Shown one piece after another: positions 31,473 to 40,956 of a DNA stretch of 64,000 bases (position 1 is the first letter of the stretch; each line of letters starts with the position of its first letter). Position numbers and translations under genes: made by a program. This DNA comes from Mycobacterium vicinigordonae (GTDB lineage Bacteria; Actinomycetota; Actinomycetes; Mycobacteriales; Mycobacteriaceae): positions 3,596,001-3,660,000 of the forward strand of contig NZ_CP059165.1 of assembly GCF_013466425.1 (NCBI RefSeq). Reading direction: 5' to 3'. The notes beneath the pieces are model-generated. The model had not been told where the DNA came from. It was given only the letters and a program-made list of their open reading frames with translations, and did not search any database.

Positions 31473-32294
31473 ATGTCAGTGGCAGGCAAAGTAGTCGCAA
31501 TCACCGGCGGAGCCCGCGGGATCGGTCTGGCCATCGCCGAGGAACTGCAGCGTTCCGGCGCCAAGGTCGCCATCGGCGACATCGACGAAGTCGCCGCCCG
31601 CGCGTCGGGCGAGCGGTTAGGGCTGGCGTTGACCCGACGATTGGACGTCACGGATCGCGCCTCGTTCACCGAGTTCCTGGATGCCGTCGAGCAGGAGGTC
31701 GGACCGGTCGACGTGGTGGTGAACAACGCCGGCCTCATCGCGGTAGGCAGCGCGGTCGACGAACCCGACGAGGCCACCAAGCGTCTACTCGACGTCAATG
31801 TCTTCGGCGTGATCCTGGGCACCAAGCTGGCCACGCACCGCATGCTGCCGCGTCGCCGCGGTCACGTCGTGAACATCGCCTCGCTGGGTGGAGTGCTGCC
31901 CACCGAGGGCATCGCAACCTACTGCGCGACAAAGCATGCGGTCTTGGGCTACACCGACACTGTCCGTCTGGAAAACCGCGGCAGCGGTGTGCATTTCACT
32001 TCCATCATGCCGACGTTGACCAACACCGACATGGTTGCCGGAGTAGGCCATGCCAAGGGCTTCAAGAACGTCGAGCCGAAAGACGTCGCGCGGGCCGTCG
32101 TCGCAGTCATCGGCAAACCGCAGCCGCGAGTAGCTGTTCCGCGGTCGATGGGCCTCACATTGTCGGTGCAACGGCTGTTGCCTCGACAGGTGGCTGAAGC
32201 GCTCGGCCGTGTTCTGGGTACCGGACGCGTCTTCACCAGCGACCTCAATCGCGATCAGCATGACGTGTATTCGCGTCGGACCGGGATCTCGTGA
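31473..32294 (+). CDS. Short-chain dehydrogenase/reductase next to cobN
   Basis: 273 residues from the ATG at 31473 (MSVAGKVVAITGGARGIG). Classical SDR with the cofactor motif GGARGIG (12-18), NNAG (84-87) and catalytic Ser137 (NIASLGG), Tyr150 and Lys154 (YCATK). The C-terminal part is longer than minimal SDRs and includes ARAVVAVIGKPQPRVAVPRS, as in SDRs acting on lipid-like substrates. The stop overlaps the start of the MpaB-like gene (GTGA), so the two are coupled. The substrate is unknown. Confidence 0.9.
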   Translation: MSVAGKVVAITGGARGIGLAIAEELQRSGAKVAIGDIDEVAARASGERLGLALTRRLDVTDRASFTEFLDAVEQEVGPVDVVVNNAGLIAVGSAVDEPDEATKRLLDVNVFGVILGTKLATHRMLPRRRGHVVNIASLGGVLPTEGIATYCATKHAVLGYTDTVRLENRGSGVHFTSIMPTLTNTDMVAGVGHAKGFKNVEPKDVARAVVAVIGKPQPRVAVPRSMGLTLSVQRLLPRQVAEALGRVLGTGRVFTSDLNRDQHDVYSRRTGIS

Positions 32295-33178
32295 GCGCAC
32301 GCGTCGCGCTGGGGCCACAGTCCCTGTTGTGGCGCTGGGCCGGCGACATGCGGATCGCCTTCGAGGGCGGGACGGCAGGCCTGATGCAGACCATGCACCC
32401 GGCCATCGGCCAGGGGCTCATCGATCACTCGAACTTCTTCGACGATCCCGTAGACCGGGTGTTCCGTTCACTGCCCGGGATTCTCGGCACCATCTACGAC
32501 GGCCCCGACGCCGAAGAAACCGGCCTGAAGGTGCGCGACTTCCACCAGCACATCAAGGGCACGCTGTCCGACGGCTCGCGCTACCACGCACTCAAGCCGG
32601 AAACGTACTGGTGGGCCCACGCCACCTTTCAGGTAATGGTGCACCGATTGGCCGAATACTGGGACGTCCACCGGCTCACCAACCGCGAGCGTGAACAGCT
32701 TTACCTAGAGGGCTGCGAATGGTATCGGCGCTACGGCATGTCTGACTCGGTGCTGCCGCCGACCCTGGCCGCGTTCAACCAGGAGTATCAGCGCTATTGC
32801 ACCGAAGTCCTGCAACCCAACGCGGCTTCGGACTTCCTGATCGAATTCATCCAGCGCTCGGCGATCCCCGACATGAGCACATCGCCGGATTATCCGACCA
32901 CCCCCATGTTGAAGCCGATCATGGACGCGCTGCTGCCCACCATGCCGGTGCGCACCGCACTGGCGCCGCCGATGCGCCTGGTCATCTTCGGCGGATTGCC
33001 GCCAATTGTGCGGGAACGCTTCCGAATTGGGTGGTCTGGAGTCGATGAGGCGGCGTACCGCGCGGCGCGCACCGCCATCAAACAAGCGTGGCGTGCGGTA
33101 CCGGCCACCCTGCGATGGCACGACGCTGCCCGCAAAGGCTGGCTGCGCGAGTTGGGTAGGGCTCCGCGCCGGCTCTGA
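32291..33178 (+). CDS. MpaB/DUF2236-type oxygenase-like protein
   Basis: 295 residues from a GTG overlapping the SDR stop. The pattern of the DUF2236 (MpaB/rubber-oxygenase-like) family is visible: a MQTMHPAIGQGLIDHS segment, DPVDRVFRSLPGILGTIYDG, then WWAHATFQVMVHRLAEYWDV with conserved histidines that could bind haem or metal, and ERFRIGWSGVDEAAYRA near the C-terminus. Members include latex-clearing-protein relatives and fungal MpaB oxygenases; many actinobacterial copies are uncharacterised. Coupling to an SDR suggests an oxidation-reduction pair on a hydrophobic substrate, which is inference. Confidence 0.82.
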   Translation: MSARVALGPQSLLWRWAGDMRIAFEGGTAGLMQTMHPAIGQGLIDHSNFFDDPVDRVFRSLPGILGTIYDGPDAEETGLKVRDFHQHIKGTLSDGSRYHALKPETYWWAHATFQVMVHRLAEYWDVHRLTNREREQLYLEGCEWYRRYGMSDSVLPPTLAAFNQEYQRYCTEVLQPNAASDFLIEFIQRSAIPDMSTSPDYPTTPMLKPIMDALLPTMPVRTALAPPMRLVIFGGLPPIVRERFRIGWSGVDEAAYRAARTAIKQAWRAVPATLRWHDAARKGWLRELGRAPRRL

Positions 33179-33236
33179 TCGCGGCCAACTGCGCCTGCTT
33201 TCGGAGCCGTCGGTATCCGCGCGCGTACGGACAGAG

Positions 33237-34331
33237 TCAGGTTGCGACGCCCTGCCGACGCAGAATCGGCAACACACCTTCGGCGAACCAGTATGCCTCT
33301 TCCAGATGCGGATAGCCGGACAGAATGAACTCCTCGAAGCCCAGCGCATGGAATTCCAAGATTAGCTTCGCCACCTCTTCATGGCTTCCGACGAGTGCGG
33401 TGCCCGCCCCGCCGCGAACCAGACCCACGCCCGCCCAGAGATTCGGATAGATCTCCAGGTGGTCTAAACGACCTCCGTGCAAGGCCGTCATCCGGCGCTG
33501 TCCCTCGGACTGCGAACGCGAGTGCAGCGCGGTGGCATTCGCGATCTGCTCCGGGGTGAGCTCGTTGACCAGTTCGTCGGCCACCGACCAGGCAGCCTCG
33601 GACGTAGCCCGGCTAATGGTGTGCAGCCGGATCCCAAACCGGACGTTGCGGCCCCGGGATTCGGCGAGTCCCCGCACCTTGGCGATCTTGTCCGCGGCCA
33701 CCTGCGGTGGTTCGCCCCACGTCAGATAGACGTCGACGAATTCGGCAGCGATATCCAAGGCCGGCGGCGAGGAACCGCCAAAGTAGATCTGCGGCAAAGG
33801 ATCCGGCGGAGCGGACACACGCGCATCCTCGACTTTGTAGTAGTTGCCGGTGAAGTCGACGGATTCTTGCCGCCAGATCGCGTTGACGATGTGCAGGAAT
33901 TCGCCCGTGCGAGCGTAGCGCTCGTCGTGGTTAAGCCAGTCGCCGAAACGGCGTTGCTCGCTGTCGTCGCCGCCGCTGACGACATTGAGCAGGACCCGGC
34001 CCTCGGAGAACCGCTGCAGCGTTGCGGTCTGTTGCGCGGCAAGCGTCGGAGGCACCAGGCCGGGCCGAAACGCCACTAGGAACTTCAGCCGCTCGGTCTC
34101 GGAGAGCAGTGCCGCAGTTGTCAACCAGGCGTCTTCACACCATGTCCCGGTGGGGGTGAGCACCCCCTCGAAGCCGAGCCTGTCTGCAGCTCGGGCGATT
34201 TCGGCCAAGTAGCGGCGGGTTGGCTTGCGATGACCCGCCGTGATGCTGTGGTGCGACGACGTGTGCGATCCCCCGACAATGGACCGACTGTCACCCGTGG
34301 TCGGTAGGAACCAGAAGAATTTCGCCGGCAT
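33237..34331 (-). CDS. ssuD: FMNH2-dependent alkanesulfonate monooxygenase SsuD
   Basis: 364 residues, luciferase-like monooxygenase fold. Recognisable features are the N-terminal FFWFLPTTGDSRSIVGGSHT, FEGVLTPTGTWCEDAW, FLVAFRPGLVPPTLAAQQTA, LNVVSGGDDSEQRRFGDWLN and YFGGSSPPALDIAAEFVDVY, all typical of SsuD. The enzyme releases sulfite from alkanesulfonates using FMNH2 and oxygen. It is the last gene of the minus-strand ssuC-ssuB-ssuA-ssuD run, 15 bp after ssuA. A flavin reductase (SsuE) is not in the window and must be supplied elsewhere. Confidence 0.93.
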   Translation of the reverse strand: MPAKFFWFLPTTGDSRSIVGGSHTSSHHSITAGHRKPTRRYLAEIARAADRLGFEGVLTPTGTWCEDAWLTTAALLSETERLKFLVAFRPGLVPPTLAAQQTATLQRFSEGRVLLNVVSGGDDSEQRRFGDWLNHDERYARTGEFLHIVNAIWRQESVDFTGNYYKVEDARVSAPPDPLPQIYFGGSSPPALDIAAEFVDVYLTWGEPPQVAADKIAKVRGLAESRGRNVRFGIRLHTISRATSEAAWSVADELVNELTPEQIANATALHSRSQSEGQRRMTALHGGRLDHLEIYPNLWAGVGLVRGGAGTALVGSHEEVAKLILEFHALGFEEFILSGYPHLEEAYWFAEGVLPILRRQGVAT

Positions 34332-34346
34332 TAAGCCCCCTCGTTT

Positions 34347-35372
34347 TCAGCTGACCAGATTCGGTCGCAGCACCTCGTTGTATCGATGATCCACCCAGTT
34401 CGAGAACTTCGGTGACGCTTGGATCTGCTGCGACGCCGCGAACAAGTCGGCCAGTTTCTGCTCCGAGTTGACGACGTCGTCGCTGAGCTCGGTCGGCAGT
34501 CGCAGGCTTCGGTTCGCCGCCACCGCCGCAACCTGCGGGTCCAACCCCACTGCGGTGGCGTAATACTGTGCCCATTCTTGTGGGTGCGCTTTGGCCCACT
34601 GGGCCGCTCGCTCGAACCGGACCAACAGATCCCCGAGCGCGGTGTTGCGTTTGGCGTCGGCCAGCGCCCGGTCCGAGGCGACGCCAACCCAATCGCCGTT
34701 GGTAACACCGGTGGCTTCGGCGATGCTGCGGACTGGGATCTGCTGCTCGGCCTGCGCGGTGAAGGGATCCCAGATTGCCCAGGCATCCGCCTGATGTTGG
34801 TTGAAGGCCGATAGCGCATCAGCGGGTTGCAGGAACACCAGTTTGATGTCGGACGGCTTCAATCCAACCTTGTCCAGTTGCGCGAGCAGATTGGCGTGTG
34901 CCGAACTTCCCTTGCCGACCGCAACGGACTTGCCGCGCAGATCGGTCACTGTGATGATCGGCGAATCCGCGTGCACCAGAATGCGATTCCCCGGTCCGCC
35001 CCCACCGTACGCCGACACCACCTTGATCTTCGCATTGCTCGCGGCGCCGAATATCGGTGGCGTGTTGCCCATGATCGCGAAATCGATGCTGCCCGCGGCG
35101 GCCGCCTCGACCTGCGGCGGCCCGGAGGTGAACGTGGAGAAGGCGACCCGGTACGGCAGGCCGTCGAGTTGGCCGGCGGCGCGGAGCAATGCCTCCGTCC
35201 CGCCCTTTTGGTCCCCGACCTGCAGGGTGAGATCGGCTAGGGTGGACAACGGCACGGCGTCTGGCGCGGCGTGAGGTCCCGAATTATTCTTGTGTGCAAC
35301 ACATCCGGTGGCTGTCATTACTACGAGTGCGATTAGCGCAAGCACCTTTCGCCCGTGGGCCCGCATGTTCAA
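34347..35372 (-). CDS. ssuA: Sulfonate ABC transporter substrate-binding lipoprotein SsuA
   Basis: 341 residues. The N-terminus is a lipoprotein signal peptide with the lipobox cysteine at residue 24 (VVMTATGCVAHKN), so the protein is anchored outside the membrane. The body is an NMT1/SsuA-like periplasmic-binding fold: SIDFAIMGNTPPIFGAAS, GKSVAVGKGSSAHANLLAQL, AFNQHQADAWAIWDPFTA. It captures aliphatic sulfonates for the SsuBC transporter. The start overlaps the ssuB stop by four bases (ATGA). An alternative start is Met3. Confidence 0.93.
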   Translation of the reverse strand: MNMRAHGRKVLALIALVVMTATGCVAHKNNSGPHAAPDAVPLSTLADLTLQVGDQKGGTEALLRAAGQLDGLPYRVAFSTFTSGPPQVEAAAAGSIDFAIMGNTPPIFGAASNAKIKVVSAYGGGGPGNRILVHADSPIITVTDLRGKSVAVGKGSSAHANLLAQLDKVGLKPSDIKLVFLQPADALSAFNQHQADAWAIWDPFTAQAEQQIPVRSIAEATGVTNGDWVGVASDRALADAKRNTALGDLLVRFERAAQWAKAHPQEWAQYYATAVGLDPQVAAVAANRSLRLPTELSDDVVNSEQKLADLFAASQQIQASPKFSNWVDHRYNEVLRPNLVS

Positions 35373-36118
35373 CGCCGTACCCCGAGTCGATCGAGAAGTT
35401 CGGTGCGGTACCGGTCGAAGCTGCGATCGAGCGCCGAGGGACGGGGCTCATCGATCGTGAGTGTGTGAGCGATGCGTCCGTCGTCGCAGACGAGCACCTG
35501 ATCGGCCAGCGCTATCGCTTCGTCGACATCGTGAGTCACCAGCAGCACGCCAAAGTGGTGTTGGCGCCACAGGTCCAGCAGGAGCTTGCGCATCGTCAAC
35601 CGGGTCAGCGCGTCCAGAGCCCCGAAAGGTTCGTCGAGCAGCAGCAATTCCGGCCGCGCGACCAGCGCCCGGGCCAATGAAACGCGTTGCGCCTGGCCGC
35701 CGGACAACGCCAATGGCCAAGCGTCGGCGCGGTCGGCCAGACCAACGTCGGCCAGCGCCCGCTCGGCCCGTTCTCGGACCTGTGCCCTGGGTAGCCGGAC
35801 TCGGGTCAGTCCGTAGCCGACATTGGTTCGCACGTCGCGCCAGGGAAACAGTCGCGGATCCTGGAAAGCCAATGCGGGAGCCCCCGCCACAAATCGTTCC
35901 CCGGTGTGGTCGTGCGACAGCCCGGCCAGCACGCGCAGCACCGTCGACTTGCCGGACCCGCTGCGCCCCACGAGGGCGACGATCTCGCGCGTGCGCACTT
36001 GCAGCGAAACGTCTTTCAACACCTGACGAGGCCCGTACCACTTGTGAACGTGCCGCAGCTCGCCGGCGATCTGCGTCGGGGCGGGCCTGCCGGTTCGGGG
36101 CTCCAAAGTGACTGTCAA
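35369..36118 (-). CDS. ssuB: Sulfonate ABC transporter ATP-binding protein SsuB
   Basis: 249 residues. ABC ATPase with Walker A GRSGSGKST, Q-loop region (LAFQDPRLFPWRDV), signature LSGGQAQRVSLARAL, Walker B LLLLDEPFGALD and the H-loop LLVTHDVDEAIALADQV. Similarity is to the nitrate/sulfonate/taurine group. It starts ten bases after ssuC and overlaps ssuA by ATGA, so it is translated as part of the ssu operon. Confidence 0.95.
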   Translation of the reverse strand: MTVTLEPRTGRPAPTQIAGELRHVHKWYGPRQVLKDVSLQVRTREIVALVGRSGSGKSTVLRVLAGLSHDHTGERFVAGAPALAFQDPRLFPWRDVRTNVGYGLTRVRLPRAQVRERAERALADVGLADRADAWPLALSGGQAQRVSLARALVARPELLLLDEPFGALDALTRLTMRKLLLDLWRQHHFGVLLVTHDVDEAIALADQVLVCDDGRIAHTLTIDEPRPSALDRSFDRYRTELLDRLGVRR

Positions 36119-36128
36119 GATTGGCCTT

Positions 36129-36956
36129 TCAATGTCGATGGCGCAGTGCGCGGTGCTCGATGAGCCGAACGATTGCGTCAGTCACGATGCCCAGCAGCGC
36201 GTAGACGGTCAGCCCGAAGATGATCACATCGATGCGCAGGAAGTCGCGGGCATTGTTGATTAGGAAGCCGATTCCCTTGTCCGCATTGATCTGCTCGGCC
36301 ACGATCAGCGTGAGCCAGGCAATGGCCAGTGACTGCCGGACGCCGACCAGCACTTGCGGCGCGGCGCTGGGAACGATAATCCGGCCCAATCGCTGCCAGA
36401 AGGAGAAGCCCAGCACCTGAGCGGTTTCGATGAGTTTGGGGTCGACTTGGCGGATTGCCGAGAAGCAGTTGAGGTACAGCGGGAAAAGCACACCTAACGC
36501 CACGAGCAACACCTTGGGCAACTCTCCGATACCGAACCAGACGATGAACAGCGGGATCAGTCCCAGGTGCGGGAGCGCGCGAATCATCTGCATAGGCGGG
36601 TCGACTGTCGCTTCGAGCCAGCGGGACAAGCCGACGGCCGCTCCGAGTGCGAGTCCGATGACTGACCCCAACGCCAGTCCTTCGATAACCCGGATACCAG
36701 ACACCTGCAGCGCATCGACGAGTTGGCCGTTGCGCACCAACTCCAAGCCGGCATCGGCGATCAAGGACGGAGCGGGCAACACATCGTCGGGAACCACGTT
36801 GACTGCACTGCCGAGCTGCCACAACGCCACCAGCAGCAGCGGCGAAACCCAGCGCAGCATGGCCCACTTCCGGCTCAGCCAACGCCCTCTCGGCCCGGAT
36901 GCCTGGCCGGCGCCCGAGCCGATCGGGGCGCCAGCCATCGCGGTGGCAATGCTCAC
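36129..36956 (-). CDS. ssuC: Sulfonate ABC transporter permease SsuC
   Basis: About 275 residues from the GTG at 36956; a TTG at 36977 and an ATG at 36938 are alternatives. The GTG is preferred because TAGCGT at 36969-36964 lies seven bases upstream, the spacing of a leaderless mycobacterial promoter. Six or so membrane segments are visible, with the permease EAA-type loop ETAQVLGFSFWQRLGRIIVP followed by SAAPQVLVGVRQS. The N-terminal cytoplasmic tail is Gly/Ala-rich. With SsuA and SsuB it forms the sulfonate importer and is the first ssu gene. An alpha/beta hydrolase gene ends 68 bp upstream on the same strand. Confidence 0.92.
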   Translation of the reverse strand: MSIATAMAGAPIGSGAGQASGPRGRWLSRKWAMLRWVSPLLLVALWQLGSAVNVVPDDVLPAPSLIADAGLELVRNGQLVDALQVSGIRVIEGLALGSVIGLALGAAVGLSRWLEATVDPPMQMIRALPHLGLIPLFIVWFGIGELPKVLLVALGVLFPLYLNCFSAIRQVDPKLIETAQVLGFSFWQRLGRIIVPSAAPQVLVGVRQSLAIAWLTLIVAEQINADKGIGFLINNARDFLRIDVIIFGLTVYALLGIVTDAIVRLIEHRALRHRH

Positions 36957-37024
36957 CGTGCCGACGCTAAACGGCAATCGCTGGTTGCGGTAAGGGTTTT
37001 CATCTGCCTGACGGCAACCGCCGA

Positions 37025-37711
37025 TCAGGCGGTGCCTCCTGCATCGAACGTCGTCGCGATGCGCGCGGCGACCCCTGCGGCTACACGTTGCGTCCGAGCA
37101 GACCGGCCGGGCACGTAACGGTCGGCAACATCGTCATACTCCGCACCGGCGATGCTCCCGTGATCGGCCGCTAGCTCGGCAATTTCCACGGGCCACCCGA
37201 CACGTTCAAGCGCAGCGGCGAACTCTCGGCTGGCACTCACCGGCACCACGTTGTCGGCCAGACCGTGCAACAGCGTGAACGGCGAACTGCCCGGACCGGA
37301 GGAAAGGCGTTCGGTGACGGCCCGCCCGGTGATCGGGTCGGGAGCCATAAACGCACCGGCCAGGCACACCGTGTGCGCGATCTGCACGTCGTGGTGGCGT
37401 GCATCGACCGTCAGGCCGGCCGCGGCCACACCCCCTAGAGACCAACCCACCAGCACAATCGCCGCGCACTGCCCGGCCTGCGCGCGGGTGAACTCCAGGG
37501 AGCGCAACAGATCCGCTCTTCCGCCATCGACGGAGTGGGAATTCCAGTCCGGCGCCACCACTGTGGCGCCATGGCCGGCCAACAGATTGGCCAAGGGCCG
37601 CAACGCAGCGCGCGCGTCGGTCTGCATGCCGTGCCACAACAGGACAGTCGGCTGTTCTGGCTCGCCGAACATATCGGCCCACCGTCCCGGGGCATACTCC
37701 GCCGTGCGCAC
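37025..37711 (-). CDS. Alpha/beta hydrolase
   Basis: About 228 residues if the GTG at 37711 (VRTAEYAPGRWADMFG) is the start; the open frame reaches 37819, but that would overlap cobG by 51 bases. Serine-hydrolase features: HG oxyanion motif in LLWHGMQTDAR, nucleophile elbow GWSLGG, Asp in HGLADNVVPV, and His in AADHGSIAG. This is a complete triad. The substrate is unknown. It lies divergent to cobG and ahead of ssuC on the same strand. The start has no convincing ribosome binding site, so its exact position is uncertain. Confidence 0.8.
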   Translation of the reverse strand: MRTAEYAPGRWADMFGEPEQPTVLLWHGMQTDARAALRPLANLLAGHGATVVAPDWNSHSVDGGRADLLRSLEFTRAQAGQCAAIVLVGWSLGGVAAAGLTVDARHHDVQIAHTVCLAGAFMAPDPITGRAVTERLSSGPGSSPFTLLHGLADNVVPVSASREFAAALERVGWPVEIAELAADHGSIAGAEYDDVADRYVPGRSARTQRVAAGVAARIATTFDAGGTA

Positions 37712-37756
37712 AGCCTGCGGTGTGCCCGAGAATCCGGTATCCAAACCATTGGGTCG

Positions 37757-37762
37757 TACCGT
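37757..37762 (+). promoter_or_regulatory. Candidate -10 element of cobG
   Basis: TACCGT at 37757-37762 is followed by GGAGAG and the cobG ATG at 37769. A leaderless start and use of the GGAGAG as a ribosome binding site are both possible, depending on where transcription begins. No clear -35 is seen. Confidence 0.3.
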
Positions 37763-37768
37763 GGAGAG

Positions 37769-38857
37769 ATGGCCCGGACCCGCGATTACGACGCCTGCCC
37801 GGGTGCGCTGCAGGTGCACCAGGCCGCCGACGGGGCGTTGGCGCGGATTCGGCTGCCCGGCGGGATGATCACTGCCGCTCAGCTGACGACGCTGGCGCGT
37901 CTGTCGACGGAGTTCGGCTCGGGAACGCTGGAGTTGACCGCGCGCGGCAACGTGCAGTTGCGCGCAGTCACCGACGTCGACGCCGTCGCCGGGGCTGTCG
38001 CTGAAGCGGGGTTATTGCCGTCGGAAACCCATGAGCGGGTGCGCAATATCGTCGCCTCCCCGTTGTCCGGGCGGGTCGGCGGCCAGGCGGACGTGCGGCC
38101 CTGGGTCGGCGAGCTGGATGCGGCGATCTGCGCCGAACCGCGACTGGCCGGCCTCGGTGGGCGGTTCTGGTTCGGATTCGACGACGGGCGCGGCGACGTA
38201 TCCGGATTGCGTGCCGACGTCGGTGTGCATGTTTTCGACAACGGCCCGCGACTGCTGGTGGCCGGGTGCGACACCGGGGTGCCGGCCGAAATCCCGGCGA
38301 CGCTGATCGATGTCGCGGTGCGGTTCCTCGAGATCCGCGGAAAAGCCTGGCGGGTAACCGAACTCGAAGACCTTCGGGCGCTCTTGCCCAGTGCGAAGCT
38401 GGGCGCGGAGTTCCCACCCGTCACCAAACCGCCGGTCGGCTGGCTCGCCCAGGACGACGGTCGGGTCACACTCGGCGCCGGGATACCGCTGGGCGTGCTG
38501 CCCGCCCGCGTAGCGGAGTTCCTGGCGGCGATCGAGGCGCCCATGGTGATCACACCGTGGCGTTCGATGCTGGTGTGCGACCTCGGCGCGGACACCGCGG
38601 ACGTGGCTCTGCGCGTGCTCGCCCCACTGGGCCTGGTGTTCGACGAGCACTCCCCCTGGCTCAACGTAAGCGCATGCACCGGCAGCCCTGGCTGCGCCAA
38701 GTCCGCGGCCGACGTACGCGCCGACGCCGCGGCATCCCTGGACGTCGACTGCCACGGACATCGGCACTTCGTCGGGTGCGAGCGGGCGTGCGGCAGCCCG
38801 CCCGAGGGCGAGGTGCTGGTTGCGACCGAAACCGGCTACCGGGTGCTGAGGTCTTAA
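37769..38857 (+). CDS. cobG: Precorrin-3B synthase CobG
   Basis: 362 residues from the ATG at 37769 (MARTRDYDACPGALQVHQAA), matching M. tuberculosis CobG length. It belongs to the nitrite/sulfite-reductase-like ferredoxin family. The cysteine motifs SACTGSPGCAKS and FVGCERACGSP are the ligands of the [4Fe-4S] cluster. The enzyme hydroxylates and ring-lactonises precorrin-3A to precorrin-3B with oxygen, which marks the aerobic route. It is followed nine bases later by cobH. Confidence 0.96.
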   Translation: MARTRDYDACPGALQVHQAADGALARIRLPGGMITAAQLTTLARLSTEFGSGTLELTARGNVQLRAVTDVDAVAGAVAEAGLLPSETHERVRNIVASPLSGRVGGQADVRPWVGELDAAICAEPRLAGLGGRFWFGFDDGRGDVSGLRADVGVHVFDNGPRLLVAGCDTGVPAEIPATLIDVAVRFLEIRGKAWRVTELEDLRALLPSAKLGAEFPPVTKPPVGWLAQDDGRVTLGAGIPLGVLPARVAEFLAAIEAPMVITPWRSMLVCDLGADTADVALRVLAPLGLVFDEHSPWLNVSACTGSPGCAKSAADVRADAAASLDVDCHGHRHFVGCERACGSPPEGEVLVATETGYRVLRS

Positions 38858-38866
38858 GGTGGGCGA

Positions 38867-39493
38867 GTGCTCGACTACATCCGCGACGCCGCCGAGATCT
38901 ATCGGCAGTCATTCGCGGTCATTCGCGCCGAAGCCGACCTGAGTCGCTTTCCGGCTGACGTCGAGCGGGTGGTGGTCCGGCTGATCCATACCTGCGGGCA
39001 GGTCGACGTAGCCGAGCACGTTGCTTTCACTGATGACGTTGTCGCCCTCGCCGGTGCTGCCCTGCGTAGCGGCGCACCGGTGCTGTGCGATTCGTCGATG
39101 GTGGCCGCCGGGATCACCGGCGCGCGGCTGCCCGCCGGCAACGAAGTGGTGTCGCTGGTCGCCGACCCGCGTGCGGCCGACCTGGCCGCCCTACAGGAGA
39201 CCACCCGCTCGGCGGCGGCAATGGAGTTGTGGGCCGACCGGCTGCCCGGTGCGATCGTCGCAATCGGCAACGCCCCGACGGCCCTGTTCCGGCTGCTCGA
39301 GCTCCTCGACGACGGCGTCCCGCCACCTGCCGCCGTGCTGGGCGGCCCGGTCGGCTTCGTCGGATCCGCCCAGTCCAAGCAGGAGCTGATCGACCGCCCG
39401 CGCGGCATGTCCTATCTAGTGGTGCGCGGCCGTCGCGGCGGCAGCGCCATGGCAGCCGCGGCCGTCAACGCGATCGCGACCGAACACGAATGA
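38867..39493 (+). CDS. cobH: Precorrin-8X methylmutase CobH
   Basis: 208 residues from a GTG at 38867 ([20 protein letters not shown]). Family features are the [14 protein letters not shown] region with the catalytic His, [11 protein letters not shown] and [19 protein letters not shown]. It moves the methyl group from C11 to C12, giving hydrogenobyrinic acid. It overlaps cobIJ by ATGA and is co-transcribed with cobG and cobIJ. Confidence 0.97.
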   Translation: MLDYIRDAAEIYRQSFAVIRAEADLSRFPADVERVVVRLIHTCGQVDVAEHVAFTDDVVALAGAALRSGAPVLCDSSMVAAGITGARLPAGNEVVSLVADPRAADLAALQETTRSAAAMELWADRLPGAIVAIGNAPTALFRLLELLDDGVPPPAAVLGGPVGFVGSAQSKQELIDRPRGMSYLVVRGRRGGSAMAAAAVNAIATEHE

Positions 39494-40956
39494 CCGGCAC
39501 CTTGTGGGGCGTCGGGCTGGGCCCCGGCGATCCAGAACTGGTGACCGTCAAGGCGGCCCGGGTGATCGGCGAGGCCGATGTGGTGGCCTACCACAGCGCC
39601 CGGCACGGCCGCAGCATCGCGCGCGGCATTGCCGAACCGTACCTGCGGGCAGACCAGCTTGAGGAACACCTGGTGTATCCGGTGACCACCGAGACGACCG
39701 ATCACCCGGGCGGCTACGCCGGAGCAATGGAGGACTTCTACGCCCAAGCCACCGAACGCATCGGCGCACACCTGGCCGCCGGCCGCAACGTGGCGCTGCT
39801 CGCCGAGGGTGACCCGCTGTTTTACAGCTCTTATATGCATCTGCACACCCGGCTCACCGACCGGTTCAACGCGGTCATCGTGCCAGGTGTGACATCGGTG
39901 AGCGCCGCCTCGGCCGCCGTCGCCACCCCGCTGGTCGCCGGGGACGAAATACTGTCGATACTGCCGGGCACCCTGCCGGTGGGCGAGCTGACTCGCCGGC
40001 TCGCCGACGCCGACGCGGCCGTGATCCTGAAACTGGGCCGGTCGTATCGCAATGTGCGCGAGGCGCTTTCGGCGTCAGGTCAGCTCGAGGGCACCTTCTA
40101 CGTAGAGCGGGCCAGTACCGCTGCGCAACGGGTACTGCCGGCCGCCGACGTCGATGAGACGAGCGTGCCGTACTTCTCGCTGGCGATGCTGCCGGGCGGG
40201 CGCAAGCGTGCCTCGGCTAACGGCACCGTCGCGGTGGTGGGCCTGGGCCCTGGTTGCACCGACTGGATGACACCGCAGAGTCGCTGTGAGCTGGCCAACG
40301 CCACCGACCTGGTTGGCTACGGCCGGTACCTGGAGCGTGTCCCTACCCGCCAGGGGCAGCGCCGCCATGCCAGTGACAACACCGACGAACCCGCTCGCGC
40401 CAGGTTAGCCTGCTCGCTGGCCGAGCAAGGTCGGGCGGTGGCGGTGGTGTCCTCAGGTGATCCCGGCGTGTTCGCGATGGCAACCGCGGTGCTCGAAGAG
40501 GCCGAGCGCTGGCCGGGCGTCCAGATTCGGGTCATCCCGGCGATGACGGCCGCGCAGGCAGTGGCCAGCCGAGTCGGCGCTCCGCTGGGTCACGATTACG
40601 CGGTAATCTCGCTGTCCGACCGGCTCAAACCGTGGGACGTGATCGCCGCAAGACTGCGGGCAGCTGCCGCAGCCGATTTGGTGCTGGCCATCTACAACCC
40701 GGCGTCCAAGTCCCGCACCTGGCAAGTCGGCGCGATGCGGGACCTCCTGCTTGAACATCGCGATCCCGGCACGCCGGTTGTGATCGGCCGTAACGTATCC
40801 GGGCCAGACGAGCAGGTACGCGTGGTGCGGTTGGCGCAGCTGAACCCCGCTGAGGTCGACATGCGCTGCCTGCTGATCATTGGTTCTTCCCAAACCCGTT
40901 GGCAGTTTAACGAATTCGGCGATCGGGTATTTACCCTGCGTCGTTACCCGGGTTAG
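39490..40956 (+). CDS. cobIJ: CobIJ fusion: precorrin-2 C20- and precorrin-3B C17-methyltransferase
   Basis: 488 residues from the ATG at 39490, which overlaps the cobH stop; the same fusion occurs in M. tuberculosis (called CobI or CobIJ). Residues 1-~243 form a C20 methyltransferase ([31 protein letters not shown]). From about 244 the second SAM-dependent uroporphyrin-methyltransferase fold begins ([41 protein letters not shown]). It carries out two consecutive methylations flanking the CobG step. It converges on blaC with a four-base overlap of the stops. Confidence 0.96.
   Translation: MTGTLWGVGLGPGDPELVTVKAARVIGEADVVAYHSARHGRSIARGIAEPYLRADQLEEHLVYPVTTETTDHPGGYAGAMEDFYAQATERIGAHLAAGRNVALLAEGDPLFYSSYMHLHTRLTDRFNAVIVPGVTSVSAASAAVATPLVAGDEILSILPGTLPVGELTRRLADADAAVILKLGRSYRNVREALSASGQLEGTFYVERASTAAQRVLPAADVDETSVPYFSLAMLPGGRKRASANGTVAVVGLGPGCTDWMTPQSRCELANATDLVGYGRYLERVPTRQGQRRHASDNTDEPARARLACSLAEQGRAVAVVSSGDPGVFAMATAVLEEAERWPGVQIRVIPAMTAAQAVASRVGAPLGHDYAVISLSDRLKPWDVIAARLRAAAAADLVLAIYNPASKSRTWQVGAMRDLLLEHRDPGTPVVIGRNVSGPDEQVRVVRLAQLNPAEVDMRCLLIIGSSQTRWQFNEFGDRVFTLRRYPG

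Noticed and set aside
36957..37024. Rho-independent terminator between the hydrolase and ssuC
   Set aside because: No stable hairpin with a T run is visible.
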